From: an uncultured Lachnospiraceae bacterium
GTDB taxonomy: Bacteria; Bacillota; Clostridia; Lachnospirales; Lachnospiraceae
Length of the DNA: 64,000 nucleotides
Assembly (NCBI GenBank): GCA_947571775.1
Contig: CANOZK010000001.1
Span: forward strand, 124,001 to 188,000
Direction of reading: 5' to 3'
Part shown: piece after piece, positions 17,806-26,658 of the stretch
Numbering within the stretch: the first letter of the stretch is position 1
Layout: every line of letters begins with the position of its first letter
Position numbers and translations under genes: made by a program
Notes under the pieces: model-generated
What the model was told of the DNA's origin: nothing
The model's input: only the letters and a program-made list of their open reading frames with translations
Databases searched by the model: none

Positions 17806-17913
17806 ATTTACCATTTAGTCGGAAAATAAAAACTCACACTTGGAAACCGAACGGAAAAATACAAGAATTTACAGGAAACCTCCAAGGACTTTTTTTCAAA
17901 AATCCGGTATTAT
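17806..17913 (+). promoter_or_regulatory. Upstream control region of mtaB with candidate regulator sites
   Basis: ATTTACCATTT (17806-17816) matches the site before mtaA, followed at once by CGGAAAAT (17820-17827), also present before mtaA. A later CGGAAAAAT recurs near 17851. TATTAT (17908-17913) is a plausible -10 with only a weak AGGACT 17 bases upstream. The arrangement resembles an activator-dependent promoter about 50 bases before the ATG. Confidence 0.5.
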
Positions 17914-17964
17914 TAATTCAACCACAAAGTGAGCGGTTAGTATCAAACAAGGAGGATTTTTCAT

Positions 17965-19350
17965 ATGAGCACAAGAAAACCTGTAACAAGTATGGCTGTC
18001 AACAGTATTGACGAGTTAGTTTATGGTAAGTGTAAAAACCCAATCACAACAAAAATGGGTATCCAAATCGGTGGCGGCACTGTTTATCCAGAGCTGAACC
18101 ACACACTGCCCCCAATGATCGTTAACGATTCCACAATCCAGGAAGCTTACGGCATTTACAAAGAAATGATCGAAGGAATCCTGAAACGTGCCGTTGAACT
18201 GCATCAGGACGCTGTTACAATCGAGTATGAAACTGTTCCGGATTTCACAGAGCATCCGAAATATGGTATTGAGTCCACAAAGATTATCCTGGACGTAATG
18301 AAAGAGTACAATGCTAAATATGGCATCAAATCTGCTCTTCGTGCAACACCAAACGATATGCGTGAAATGAAACGGCCACCTATCATGAGAAGCGGAAGCT
18401 TCTGGGAAGGCATGCTTGAGTTCTTCAACGGCTGTGGAGAATTAGGCGCTGATTACATCTCCATCGAGTCTACTGGTGGTAAGGAAATCAACGACGAAGC
18501 TCTTCAGATGTGCCGCATCGACCAGATCATCTTCGCTATGGGCGTTATGGCTTGCACAGATATGGAATTCCTGTGGAGCAACATGGTTGACATCTGCAAC
18601 AAACACGGCATGATCGCTGCTGGTGACTCCTCTTGTGGTTTCGCTAACACAGCTATGGTTCTTGCAGAGAACGGTTATATTCCTCGTACATTTGCTGCTG
18701 TTGTACGTGTGGCTTCTGTTCCTCGTGCACTGATGGCTTATGAAATGGGAGCTACTGGCCCGAGTAAAGACTGCGAATACATCGGTGGATATCTGAAAGC
18801 TATCACTGGCGCACCAATCGCTATGGAAGGTCGTATGGCTTGCGGCGCTCACCTTAGCCCAGTTGGTAACATCGCTGCAGTTCTGCCTGACCTGTGGAGT
18901 AATGAGTCCATTCAGCAGGTACAGTTGCTGTCTGGTTCTGCTGTAACAGCAGGTATGGAACAGCTGATCTACGATTGTAGAATGCTGAACAAAGCTACTG
19001 AGCTTGGCTATCAGAAACAGATGATGGAAATTCTTCAGGAATCTGACTCTGCTCTGGATCCACACGCATACATCCTGCGTCCAGACGTAATCATGCAGAT
19101 TGCTCCAGAAATCATCAAATCTGAAGATCCGCTTGTTCGTACTAAGACTGCTGCTGCTTGCGCTGTTAAGGTTCTTAAAGAAGCTGTTGCAGCTGGCAAA
19201 GTTAAAGTTGATGACAGAGATGCAGCTTATCTTGACATCATGGAAGAACAAATCAACGAAGTTCCAGAAGATCCTGCTAAATTCTGGGAAGAAATCAGAG
19301 AAGATCTGGACGAAAGCAAATTTGTTGCTAGCGAGTACAACCTGGCATAA
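17965..19350 (+). CDS. mtaB: Methanol:corrinoid methyltransferase
   Basis: MtaB activates methanol at a zinc ion and methylates the cob(I)alamin of its corrinoid partner. The 461-residue length is normal. Zinc ligands recalled from the methanogen enzyme (one Glu, two Cys) correspond to E168 (SIEST), C224 (DSSCG) and C270 (GPSKDC). Other typical stretches are TVPDFTEHPKYG, AITGAPIAMEGR and the WSNES block. Excellent ribosome site (AAGGAGG). Codon use is highly biased, as for mtaA and mtaC1. A CobW-type GTPase starts seven bases after the stop. The enzyme has no in-frame TAG, so it is not a pyrrolysine-dependent methylamine enzyme. Confidence 0.95.
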   Translation: MSTRKPVTSMAVNSIDELVYGKCKNPITTKMGIQIGGGTVYPELNHTLPPMIVNDSTIQEAYGIYKEMIEGILKRAVELHQDAVTIEYETVPDFTEHPKYGIESTKIILDVMKEYNAKYGIKSALRATPNDMREMKRPPIMRSGSFWEGMLEFFNGCGELGADYISIESTGGKEINDEALQMCRIDQIIFAMGVMACTDMEFLWSNMVDICNKHGMIAAGDSSCGFANTAMVLAENGYIPRTFAAVVRVASVPRALMAYEMGATGPSKDCEYIGGYLKAITGAPIAMEGRMACGAHLSPVGNIAAVLPDLWSNESIQQVQLLSGSAVTAGMEQLIYDCRMLNKATELGYQKQMMEILQESDSALDPHAYILRPDVIMQIAPEIIKSEDPLVRTKTAAACAVKVLKEAVAAGKVKVDDRDAAYLDIMEEQINEVPEDPAKFWEEIREDLDESKFVASEYNLA

Positions 19351-19357
19351 TTAATAA

Positions 19358-20299
19358 ATGGACGCTTTGAAAATCACAGTGGTTTCCGGCTTCTTAGGAG
19401 CCGGAAAAACCACATTAATCAAGCATTTTTTACAGCAGCATGCCTTTGGGGAAAATCCCATTCTGGTTGAAAATGATTATGGCCGTTTGGGGATTGACTC
19501 CCAGGAGCTGTCAGATTTTGGCGTAGAGATAAAGGACTTAACGGCAGGGTGCATCTGCTGTACGCTGAAGGGTGATTTTCTGAGATCCTTATCAAAGGTA
19601 TTGGAAACCCAGCGGTTCAGCCATGTTATCATCGAACCTTCTGGTATCGGAAAGTTATCTGATATTTTAGATCAACTTCGCGAGCCCTCCTTTGTTCAAA
19701 GGTTTGAGATTGGTACCATTACGGCTATCACGATAGCAGATGCACGTAAGTTCAAGGAAAACCATCGATATGTAACGGAATATTTTTGGAATCAGATCCA
19801 GAACAGCCGTCTATTGCTGCTGAACAGGACAGAAAAGCTTTCAAGTGAAGAGTTAAAAGAGATTTATGATCTTCTTCATGAATATCATATTTCTTTTCCT
19901 ATCTTGAATGGTTTGAATCCTAACAGTATCGATTTTATCCAGACTTTTTTGGATACTCCTCCTGCCCCATTCCAACCAATTCGTCAGAGGGGCAAGAAAC
20001 GGTCTGTACCTGGGGTGCCTTCCAGAGAGAACAGATTCCAGTATTGGAGTACTTCTGTCGACCGATCGTATACCAGGGAGCAGCTTGAATCAATCTTAAA
20101 GAGCTTGGAAGATTCCGAATCTTATGGAATGATATACCGGGCGAAAGGGATTGTAGATGTTGATGGTGAAAGCAAACTTTTTGATTATATTCCCCATGAA
20201 TCTGAAATCCGGCAAACCGGACATCAGGAAATGGGTAGTATTTTAGTAATTGGGGAAGATTTGCAAAAAGAAAATCTTTCTCACCTTTTTCTTCAATAA
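19358..20299 (+). CDS. CobW/G3E-family GTPase, candidate metallochaperone
   Basis: G3E GTPase of 313 residues. P-loop GFLGAGKTT (11-19), ENDYG switch region, the CxCC metal-binding motif GCICC (64-68), and a C-terminal CobW_C domain (about 220-310). Family members help insert metals (zinc, nickel or cobalt-corrinoid) into enzymes. It starts seven bases after mtaB with no visible ribosome site, so it is probably co-transcribed but weakly translated, as suits a chaperone. The neighbour MtaB uses zinc and the cluster also uses corrinoid, so either metal could be its client. Its end overlaps the convergent phosphatase gene by seven bases. Confidence 0.88.
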   Translation: MDALKITVVSGFLGAGKTTLIKHFLQQHAFGENPILVENDYGRLGIDSQELSDFGVEIKDLTAGCICCTLKGDFLRSLSKVLETQRFSHVIIEPSGIGKLSDILDQLREPSFVQRFEIGTITAITIADARKFKENHRYVTEYFWNQIQNSRLLLLNRTEKLSSEELKEIYDLLHEYHISFPILNGLNPNSIDFIQTFLDTPPAPFQPIRQRGKKRSVPGVPSRENRFQYWSTSVDRSYTREQLESILKSLEDSESYGMIYRAKGIVDVDGESKLFDYIPHESEIRQTGHQEMGSILVIGEDLQKENLSHLFLQ

Positions 20300-20892
20300 T
20301 AGATTTTATCTTTTTCTAAAAGGGTGGATTTTCCACCCTTTACTTCTATTATGTTCACACCACAGTTTGGGCAAACTCCCCCCTGCCAAAAATCGGATGT
20401 ATCTTCGTATACTGGCTGCAAAAGCGCCCGCAGCACACAGCCATGTGTGGCAATCAGCACCGTCTTATCCTGCAAATCTTCACGATGTATCAGCTCTTGA
20501 TAAAATTTTCCCGCTCTTTCACAAACATCATGAATCGATTCTCCGTTCCTGGCCGGTACATAGTGATAAGCATCGGCAAAAAAATTGTAAAAAGGATGCA
20601 GCGGGTCCACATTCAGCACCTGTGTCCCCTCCAGCTCTCCGAAACAAATCTCTTGAATACGCTTGTCTGTTTCAATGGGAATATTTCGCTTTCCCAGAAC
20701 TAGTTCAGCGGTCTTATAAGCCCGCTGAAGAGGACTGGAAATCGCTCTGTCAAAAGGAACGTCTTTTAACCTTTCGCCAGTGATTTTCGCTAGTCGGATT
20801 CCCTTTTCATTTAAAGGGATATCCACTGCACCTTGTATTTTCCGCATGACATTCCATGCAGTTTCCCCATGTCTGATGATATACAATAACAT
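20293..20892 (-). CDS. Histidine phosphatase family protein
   Basis: Phosphoglycerate-mutase-like phosphatase of 199 residues. The catalytic RHG motif is at the N-terminus (IIRHGETAW), and the second His is in ATHGCVLRALL. Similar proteins act on small phosphorylated metabolites (for example alpha-ribazole phosphate in B12 synthesis), but the substrate is open. Sequence around residue 65 (KRIQEICFGELEG) is typical of the group. Convergent with the CobW gene; the two stop codons overlap by seven bases. Its position near B12-using genes is suggestive but not proof of a B12 role. Confidence 0.88.
   Translation of the reverse strand: MLLYIIRHGETAWNVMRKIQGAVDIPLNEKGIRLAKITGERLKDVPFDRAISSPLQRAYKTAELVLGKRNIPIETDKRIQEICFGELEGTQVLNVDPLHPFYNFFADAYHYVPARNGESIHDVCERAGKFYQELIHREDLQDKTVLIATHGCVLRALLQPVYEDTSDFWQGGVCPNCGVNIIEVKGGKSTLLEKDKIYY
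20319..20341. terminator. Hairpin inside the 3' end of the phosphatase gene, possible terminator
   Basis: Ten-base perfect stem (AAAGGGTGGA/TCCACCCTTT) with a three-base loop. It lies inside the phosphatase coding end and just beyond the CobW stop. Neither side has a long T run, so its terminator role is uncertain. Confidence 0.35.
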
Positions 20893-20940
20893 AATATAAA
20901 ATTCTCCTTAGAGATTCTAGAATGAGTCCTAAAACACACT

Positions 20941-23358
20941 CTAACTTCTCAACTCGATCCCCAGGCTTTCTAGGCCATGGAGCATCTTCTTCATAACTGC
21001 AGCCACATCTTTTTCTTCCAGCGTCCGGTCTTTGGCACGCAGGGTTACCGAATATGCCATGGACTTGAAGCCTTTGCGAATCTGTTTTCCTTCATAGAGG
21101 TCAAACAGGTTATAATCCTCCAGAATCTTACCGCCCCGCTGTTCAATCACAGCTTCAATCTGGCCCGCCAGCACTTCCTTTGGAACCACCATACTGATAT
21201 CGCGGGTTACTGCCGGATACTTCGCTACACCTTGATATTTGTAGTCAAAATTTGCATATTCCAGTACTGTCGGAATGTCCACAACTGCAAGATATGCCCG
21301 CTCTCCGATTCCATAACTTTCTGCTACTGCGGGATGTACTTCCCCCAGAAATGCGATTTCTTTTCCCTCATATGTTACAATCGCCTGACGGCCTGGATGC
21401 AGATATGGATGCAGGGTGGAAGGCTCATAAGCAGGTTTTTTGCGCATTCCCACTTTTTCAAAAAACTCCTCAATGACACCCTTCATCGTATAGAAATCCC
21501 CTTTTCCATACATTCCCAGAGTAAACAGCATCCGCTCGTCGGGAAGTTCTTTCAGCGGCAGTTCTTTGGGGAGATAGACGTTTCCCAGCTCGTAAAGCCC
21601 TACGTTTTTGTTTCTGCGGTTGTAATTGGTAGCCAGCGACGTCAGCATACCGTTTACCGACACAGTCCGCATAATGCTGAAATCCTCGCCCAGCGGGTTT
21701 TGAATCTGGATTGCCTTTCTCTTTGGGCAATCCGAAGGCAGCAACAATTTATCAAATACTTTCGGGCTTTCAAACGAATAGCACATGCCCTGGGAAAATC
21801 CACTGTACTCTGCTACGTTCCTGGCTATCTGCTCAATGTATTGCTGGAAAGAAATCCGTCCTGTCGTAGCCTCTCCTGTGGGAAGTGTTGTAGAAATCTT
21901 GTCATATCCGTAAAATCTCGCCACCTCTTCCGCCACATCTGCCATGCACTGGATATCCTGACGGAATGTGGGAGCCACGATTTCTCCAGAGGCTTCGTCA
22001 TACTCCAATTCCACTCTGCGCAGATATCCCAACATCTCTTCACTGGAAATGTCGGTTCCCAATAAAGCATTGATTTTCTCCGGCTCAAATTTTACCCGCG
22101 CCGGTTCTCGTTTCTGAGCGTAGGCATCCACCATGCCTCCTACCACTTCCCCAGCTCCCAATTCCTCCATAAGCTGACAGGCGCGGTCAATAGCGGCCTG
22201 GGCATTGTTCGGATCCAGCCCTTTTTCAAATTTTGCAGAGGCGTCGGTGCGAAGGCCAATCCGCTTCGATGATTTCCGAATATTTGCCCCGTCAAAACAA
22301 GCCGCCTCAAAGAGCACCGTTTTCACCTGATCGGTAATCATGGAATTCTCGCCGCCCATGATTCCCGCAATGCCCACAGGCTTTTTGCCGTCGCAGATCA
22401 TCAGTACATCTTCATCCATAGTACGAGCCTGCCCGTCCAAAGTAACAAATTTCTCGCCCTGTTTTGCCCGCCTTACCACGATCTTTCTTTCCTCGATGGT
22501 ATCCAGATCATAGGCATGCATGGGCTGTCCGTATTCTTCCATCACGTAATTCGTAATATCCACCAAATTGTTGATGGGACGGATGCCATTGGCCGCGAGA
22601 CATCTCTGCATCCATTTGGGGGATGGGCCGATTTTTACATTTTTTACAATCCGGGCACAGTAGCGGGAGCACAAGTTTTCATCCTCCACACTTACCTGGA
22701 TGTAATCCCCAGCCGCCTCCTGATTCCCGGTCGCCTTTACCACTGGAGGCTTAAACGCTTTCTCAAAAGTCGCTGCCGCTTCCCTTGCAATTCCAATGAC
22801 GCTGGTGCAGTCCACCCGGTTGGATGTAATCTCATACTCAAAAATCACATCGTCCAGACCAAGAGCTTTGACGGCGCTCTCTCCCACAACTGCATCCTCT
22901 TGAAAGATATAGATACCGTATTCCGGCGCTTCGGGATAAAGTTCCTGGCTGCTGCCAAGCTCTTCAATGGAACACATCATACCGTTGGATTCTATGCCCC
23001 GAAGCTTGCCTTTCTTGATCGGAATGCCTCCGGGCGTCATCTTTCCGTCATGACCGCCTGCTACGCGGCCGCCGTCCAGAACAATCGGTACTTTATCCCC
23101 CTCTTTTACATTGGGGGCGCCTGTGACAATCTGAATGGTCTCAGTGCCTACATTCACTTGGCATACAATCAATTTATCCGCATCTGGATGCTTCTCAATC
23201 TTCTCAATCTGGCCGACCACAATCTTGTCCAGATCTGCGTCCAATCGCTGATAGCCCTCCACTTTTGTACCGGACATGGTCATTGCATCGGAATATTCCT
23301 GCGCGGTCACATCCAGATCTGGTACATACATCTTTATCCAGGATAATGAAGTATTCAT
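20941..23358 (-). CDS. pheT: Phenylalanine-tRNA ligase beta subunit
   Basis: Large subunit (805 residues) of phenylalanyl-tRNA synthetase, which charges tRNA-Phe as an alpha2-beta2 enzyme. Domains run in the normal order: EMAP/tRNA-binding domain (VVGQIEKIEKHPDADKL, about 46-160), B3/4 editing domain (about 215-385), B5, core, and C-terminal FDX-ACB anticodon domain. It follows pheS by 12 bases and shares the T-box-controlled transcript. No oddity seen. Confidence 0.97.
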   Translation of the reverse strand: MNTSLSWIKMYVPDLDVTAQEYSDAMTMSGTKVEGYQRLDADLDKIVVGQIEKIEKHPDADKLIVCQVNVGTETIQIVTGAPNVKEGDKVPIVLDGGRVAGGHDGKMTPGGIPIKKGKLRGIESNGMMCSIEELGSSQELYPEAPEYGIYIFQEDAVVGESAVKALGLDDVIFEYEITSNRVDCTSVIGIAREAAATFEKAFKPPVVKATGNQEAAGDYIQVSVEDENLCSRYCARIVKNVKIGPSPKWMQRCLAANGIRPINNLVDITNYVMEEYGQPMHAYDLDTIEERKIVVRRAKQGEKFVTLDGQARTMDEDVLMICDGKKPVGIAGIMGGENSMITDQVKTVLFEAACFDGANIRKSSKRIGLRTDASAKFEKGLDPNNAQAAIDRACQLMEELGAGEVVGGMVDAYAQKREPARVKFEPEKINALLGTDISSEEMLGYLRRVELEYDEASGEIVAPTFRQDIQCMADVAEEVARFYGYDKISTTLPTGEATTGRISFQQYIEQIARNVAEYSGFSQGMCYSFESPKVFDKLLLPSDCPKRKAIQIQNPLGEDFSIMRTVSVNGMLTSLATNYNRRNKNVGLYELGNVYLPKELPLKELPDERMLFTLGMYGKGDFYTMKGVIEEFFEKVGMRKKPAYEPSTLHPYLHPGRQAIVTYEGKEIAFLGEVHPAVAESYGIGERAYLAVVDIPTVLEYANFDYKYQGVAKYPAVTRDISMVVPKEVLAGQIEAVIEQRGGKILEDYNLFDLYEGKQIRKGFKSMAYSVTLRAKDRTLEEKDVAAVMKKMLHGLESLGIELRS

Positions 23359-23370
23359 CGTCTTTTCCTC

Positions 23371-24396
23371 CTAAAATTGTTTCAAAAATCTAACGTCGTT
23401 CTCATACAGCAAACGCATATCGTCGATTTCATATTTTAACAATGCAATCCGTTCCAGCCCCACACCGAAAGCGAATCCACTGTATTTTTTTGCATCCACA
23501 CCGCACATTTCCAGAACATGGGGATGTACCATCCCGCAGCCCAGAATTTCAATCCAGCCGCTTCCCTTACAGAATCTGCAGCCGCTTCCCTTACATTTAA
23601 AGCAGGAAACATCCACCTCTGCGCTTGGCTCCGTAAATGGAAAATGATGTGGACGGAATTTTGTGCGGGTTTCCGGTCCAAACAACTGTTTGGCAAATTC
23701 CTCCAGGGTTCCTTTCAAATCTGCAAAGGTAATATTTTTGTCCACAACCAGGCCCTCAATCTGATGGAATGACGGAGAATGGGTCGCATCTACCTCGTCA
23801 GAACGGAATACCCGCCCTGGTGCGATCACGCGGATAGGCGGTTTTCTCTGCTCCATCACCCGCGCCTGCACGGAAGAAGTCTGCGTGCGCAGTAAGATTT
23901 CCTTTGTGATATAGAACGTATCCTGCTCATCTTTGGCAGGATGATCCTCTGGAATATTCAATTTGGTAAAATTATAGGCGTCGTACTCCACCTCTGGGCC
24001 TTCCACCACTTCATAGCCCATGCCGATGAAAATCCGTTGCACTTCCTCTAAGGCAATGGTATTGGGATGCCGATGTCCGGTTTCCAGCTTCTGTGCCGGA
24101 AGCGTCACATCAATGACCTCTTCCTCCAACTGCTTTTCCCGAAGCGCCCGTTCCATCCGTTCTTTTGCTTCCTCCAAAAACTCCTCAATGTGCGCCCGCG
24201 TGTCATTCACCAGACGCCCAAACACTGGGCGATCTTCCGGCGCAACGTCTTTCATCGACTTGGAAACCGCCGTCAGATGGCCTTTTTTTCCCAGATAAGC
24301 CACGCGTACCTCGTTTAGCTGATCCAATCCGTCGGAATTTTGAATTCTTTTTACTGCCTCCTCACGGAGTTCTTGTAACTTTTCCTTCATATTCAT
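23371..24396 (-). CDS. pheS: Phenylalanine-tRNA ligase alpha subunit
   Basis: Catalytic subunit (341 residues) with N-terminal coiled-coil domain (about 1-95), class II motifs (GRVFRSDEVDATHSP; VGLERIALLKY) and a four-cysteine stretch (CFKCKGSGCRFCKGSGW) seen in many Firmicute PheS proteins. Ribosome site AGAGGAG lies ten bases before the ATG. Directly downstream of a T-box leader, it is the first gene of pheST. Confidence 0.97.
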   Translation of the reverse strand: MNMKEKLQELREEAVKRIQNSDGLDQLNEVRVAYLGKKGHLTAVSKSMKDVAPEDRPVFGRLVNDTRAHIEEFLEEAKERMERALREKQLEEEVIDVTLPAQKLETGHRHPNTIALEEVQRIFIGMGYEVVEGPEVEYDAYNFTKLNIPEDHPAKDEQDTFYITKEILLRTQTSSVQARVMEQRKPPIRVIAPGRVFRSDEVDATHSPSFHQIEGLVVDKNITFADLKGTLEEFAKQLFGPETRTKFRPHHFPFTEPSAEVDVSCFKCKGSGCRFCKGSGWIEILGCGMVHPHVLEMCGVDAKKYSGFAFGVGLERIALLKYEIDDMRLLYENDVRFLKQF

Positions 24397-24420
24397 ATTT
24401 TCAGTTCTCCTCTAAAAGAT

Positions 24421-24724
24421 AAAAAAATAGCCGCCCCCAAAAAGGGACGAGCTTTCTTTGTTCGCGATACCACCCTGTTTCCTGCATAACCTCTGCAAGC
24501 ACCTCTTGTATGCTTAACGCGCAATCCACGTCATCTCCTACTTGCCTATGCGCAAAGCTGCAAAGACCTGTTCAAAGATGCGGCTCCGGTGGGAAATTTA
24601 GGATAACTCTGAACCAAAGGGAACTTTCAGCCGATGATTCCCTCTCTCTAATGGAAAAACTACCCCTCTAGAGTTCGTTTGATGAGTTTTCAAGCAGACT
24701 CTAACACCTTCTATGCCTTTACCT
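24421..24724 (-). promoter_or_regulatory. T-box leader controlling pheST
   Basis: Read on the minus strand, the region has the T-box consensus AGGGTGGTATCGCG (24461-24477 region) followed by a GC-rich terminator hairpin (24421-24453) with a T tail. A TTC triplet at 24613-24611 is a plausible phenylalanine specifier codon, and the 5' part has several stems. Uncharged tRNA-Phe would bind and favour the antiterminator. This is a well-known control of Firmicute pheST operons. Exact stem boundaries were not folded. Confidence 0.9.
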
Positions 24725-24731
24725 TTCTCCT

Positions 24732-24760
24732 ATTTTATATATTTTTTACCATTCTGTCAA
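24732..24760 (-). promoter_or_regulatory. Sigma-A promoter of the pheST leader
   Basis: Minus strand TTGACA (24760-24755), a 17-base spacer, and TAAAAT (24737-24732). Transcription would start at about 24725, giving a leader of about 330 bases. Confidence 0.85.
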
Positions 24761-24775
24761 GATCTGAATTGCTTG

Positions 24776-25642
24776 TTATTCGTCCCGCTCCAACCATTCC
24801 CTCGCATATTTCTCGGCATCTCGGAACGAGGACTCGAAATAGATATTGATCTCCGCGCCGTACAACACGATATTCATACAGATATACATCCACAGCATAA
24901 TCAAGATAACCGTAGCAAAGCTGCCATATATATTCAGCGTATTGGGAAAGAACGTGTAATACAAGGAAAACGCATAGGAAAATACCATCCAGGCTACCGC
25001 CGTGAGAAAAGCCCCAGGCATCTGGCTTTTGAAGGTGGTTTTCCGATTGGGCAGCACTTTATACAATACTAGAAATACGAACATCAACATAAAAAAGGCT
25101 ACGATTGTCCTTGCCCCTATAATCTGGGCAATCATCCGGCCCAACCAAGGCCATTTGCCAGTCAGACTTTTCTGCAAGCTGTTGCCGAACACCAGCAGGA
25201 CTAAACTTGCGATGATCGCCAGGATAAAAACCAATGTGTAAAACATGGACCACAATCGGGTAAGCAGCCAACTTCTGGTTTCTTCTACATGGCAAATCGT
25301 ATTCAGCCCATTGGTGATGGCCTGCACCCCTTTTCCAGAAGACCACAGGGACAACACCAGAGTAATAGGCAGCACAGCGCTGGTTTTTTGGTAAACCTCA
25401 TTGACAATTGAAACCACCAGGCCTTGGAAATTTTCTGGACAGATTTCCAAAATCACCTGATTGATGACATCCCGCGTCAGTGGTGTATACCGCATAATTG
25501 TAAGCAGAAACATAACAAACGGAATGAAGGACAAGATAATAAAATAAGCCGCCTGTGCCGCATAGGCGCTTACATGGTCTTTGAATACACGATTCATAAA
25601 CCCCATAATAGTTTGGATTATCTCAATCGCAGTCTTTTTCAT
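24776..25642 (-). CDS. YihY/BrkB family membrane protein
   Basis: Integral membrane protein of 288 residues with about six hydrophobic segments and the family's typical blocks (AYAAQAAYFIILSFIPF at about 26-42, SSGKGVQAITNGLN in the middle). Once called 'ribonuclease BN', the family is now regarded as membrane proteins of uncertain role. It lies between pheS's promoter and the DUF4349 lipoprotein, 16 bases after the latter's stop, so those two may be co-transcribed. Function is not known. Confidence 0.9.
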   Translation of the reverse strand: MKKTAIEIIQTIMGFMNRVFKDHVSAYAAQAAYFIILSFIPFVMFLLTIMRYTPLTRDVINQVILEICPENFQGLVVSIVNEVYQKTSAVLPITLVLSLWSSGKGVQAITNGLNTICHVEETRSWLLTRLWSMFYTLVFILAIIASLVLLVFGNSLQKSLTGKWPWLGRMIAQIIGARTIVAFFMLMFVFLVLYKVLPNRKTTFKSQMPGAFLTAVAWMVFSYAFSLYYTFFPNTLNIYGSFATVILIMLWMYICMNIVLYGAEINIYFESSFRDAEKYAREWLERDE

Positions 25643-25658
25643 ACATCACCTCTAGCAA

Positions 25659-26636
25659 TCATTCTTTTGACTGTTCTGCCTGCTCTTCCTTCTTGGAGTT
25701 TTTGCTTTTTTTAGGAAATCGCTTCTGGAATTTTCTGATGAAAAGTATCACGATCGCAATAAAGACCGCCCACAACAGCAGAATCGGCAGGTTGGATACC
25801 ACAGCGACAAAGAGATTTACAAAAAAGTCCCGAATGGCATATAAACTACTGCGAAATCCGCTGTTAATCCGGCTGCCGACGGTATAGGAAGTTTCGCTTT
25901 CATACTCTACCTCAGAAATATAAATATGTACTGTGCTGTAATCGATCTGATTATCATAAATCCGAAGCTGGGATTCGTAGCTGTTAAGTTCATAGCGTAA
26001 TTGAGAAAGCTTTGACTCCAGCGCAAGAATCTGATCCAGATCTTTTGCTTTCTCCAAAAGCTCTGTCACCCGGTCGTACTCTGTTTGCAGGGATTCCTTG
26101 TAGGCCGTTTTATCTACGTAGTCTAATGTCACATCCTCAATATTTTCAGATTTGCTGGTGATGGTCCCTTTCCATCCGGTTTCATCCACAAAGGTGTCGA
26201 GCTTATCTACTGGAATACGCACTACGAGCGCATAATTACGGGATTTGGTGCCTGGGTTTATGCTGAAATCCGAGCTTTCAATATATCCTTCAAAAGAAGA
26301 AACCTTTTCTTCTACCTGTTTTCTCAAATCGTCAAAATCCTTCGTGTCTATGGACAACACTACGGTCTTGATCAATTTCCGGCTGGATGCATTTTTTTCT
26401 GCTGCTTCTGCGGGAGATTCGTTTCCCGTCGCGGCATCGGCAGTTTCCGCCGTATCCACCATCACTTCCGCACTTTCGGAGCTTTTGCTGTTGTATTCTG
26501 TTATCCCACCCGAATCAGCCGTCTGAGCAACGGCCGTTTCCTCAACGGCTTGGCTGGAACTGCTTTTGGCGCAACCGGTCAGAAACAGAGCCGCCAGAAA
26601 CAGAGCGGTCAGTTTTCTAAAAGATTTTTCTCCCAT
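25659..26636 (-). CDS. DUF4349 domain-containing lipoprotein
   Basis: Predicted lipoprotein of 325 residues. The signal peptide ends in LFLTGCAKSSSS, so Cys at about 22 would be lipid-modified. A Ser/Ala/Glu-rich stretch follows, then a DUF4349 domain (about 85-270) with a coiled-coil-like part (LEKAKDLDQILALESKLSQ), one membrane segment (about 285-305), and a very basic/Glu-Ser tail. Ribosome site AGGAGG precedes the ATG. The role is unknown; homologues are envelope proteins. It starts 14-20 bases beyond the 6S-like RNA's terminator. Confidence 0.85.
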   Translation of the reverse strand: MGEKSFRKLTALFLAALFLTGCAKSSSSQAVEETAVAQTADSGGITEYNSKSSESAEVMVDTAETADAATGNESPAEAAEKNASSRKLIKTVVLSIDTKDFDDLRKQVEEKVSSFEGYIESSDFSINPGTKSRNYALVVRIPVDKLDTFVDETGWKGTITSKSENIEDVTLDYVDKTAYKESLQTEYDRVTELLEKAKDLDQILALESKLSQLRYELNSYESQLRIYDNQIDYSTVHIYISEVEYESETSYTVGSRINSGFRSSLYAIRDFFVNLFVAVVSNLPILLLWAVFIAIVILFIRKFQKRFPKKSKNSKKEEQAEQSKE

Positions 26637-26658
26637 GCAAATTTCCTCCTAATTTTAA

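Noticed and set aside
18442..19251. A 269-codon open frame on the strand opposite mtaB
   Set aside because: It is a by-product of the strong codon bias of mtaB; no ribosome site and composition unlike protein.
20977..22065. A 362-codon frame opposite pheT
   Set aside because: Shadow of the well-supported pheT on the other strand; amino acid content is not protein-like.
22516..23346. A 276-codon frame opposite the 5' half of pheT
   Set aside because: Shadow of pheT; no ribosome site or recognisable domain.
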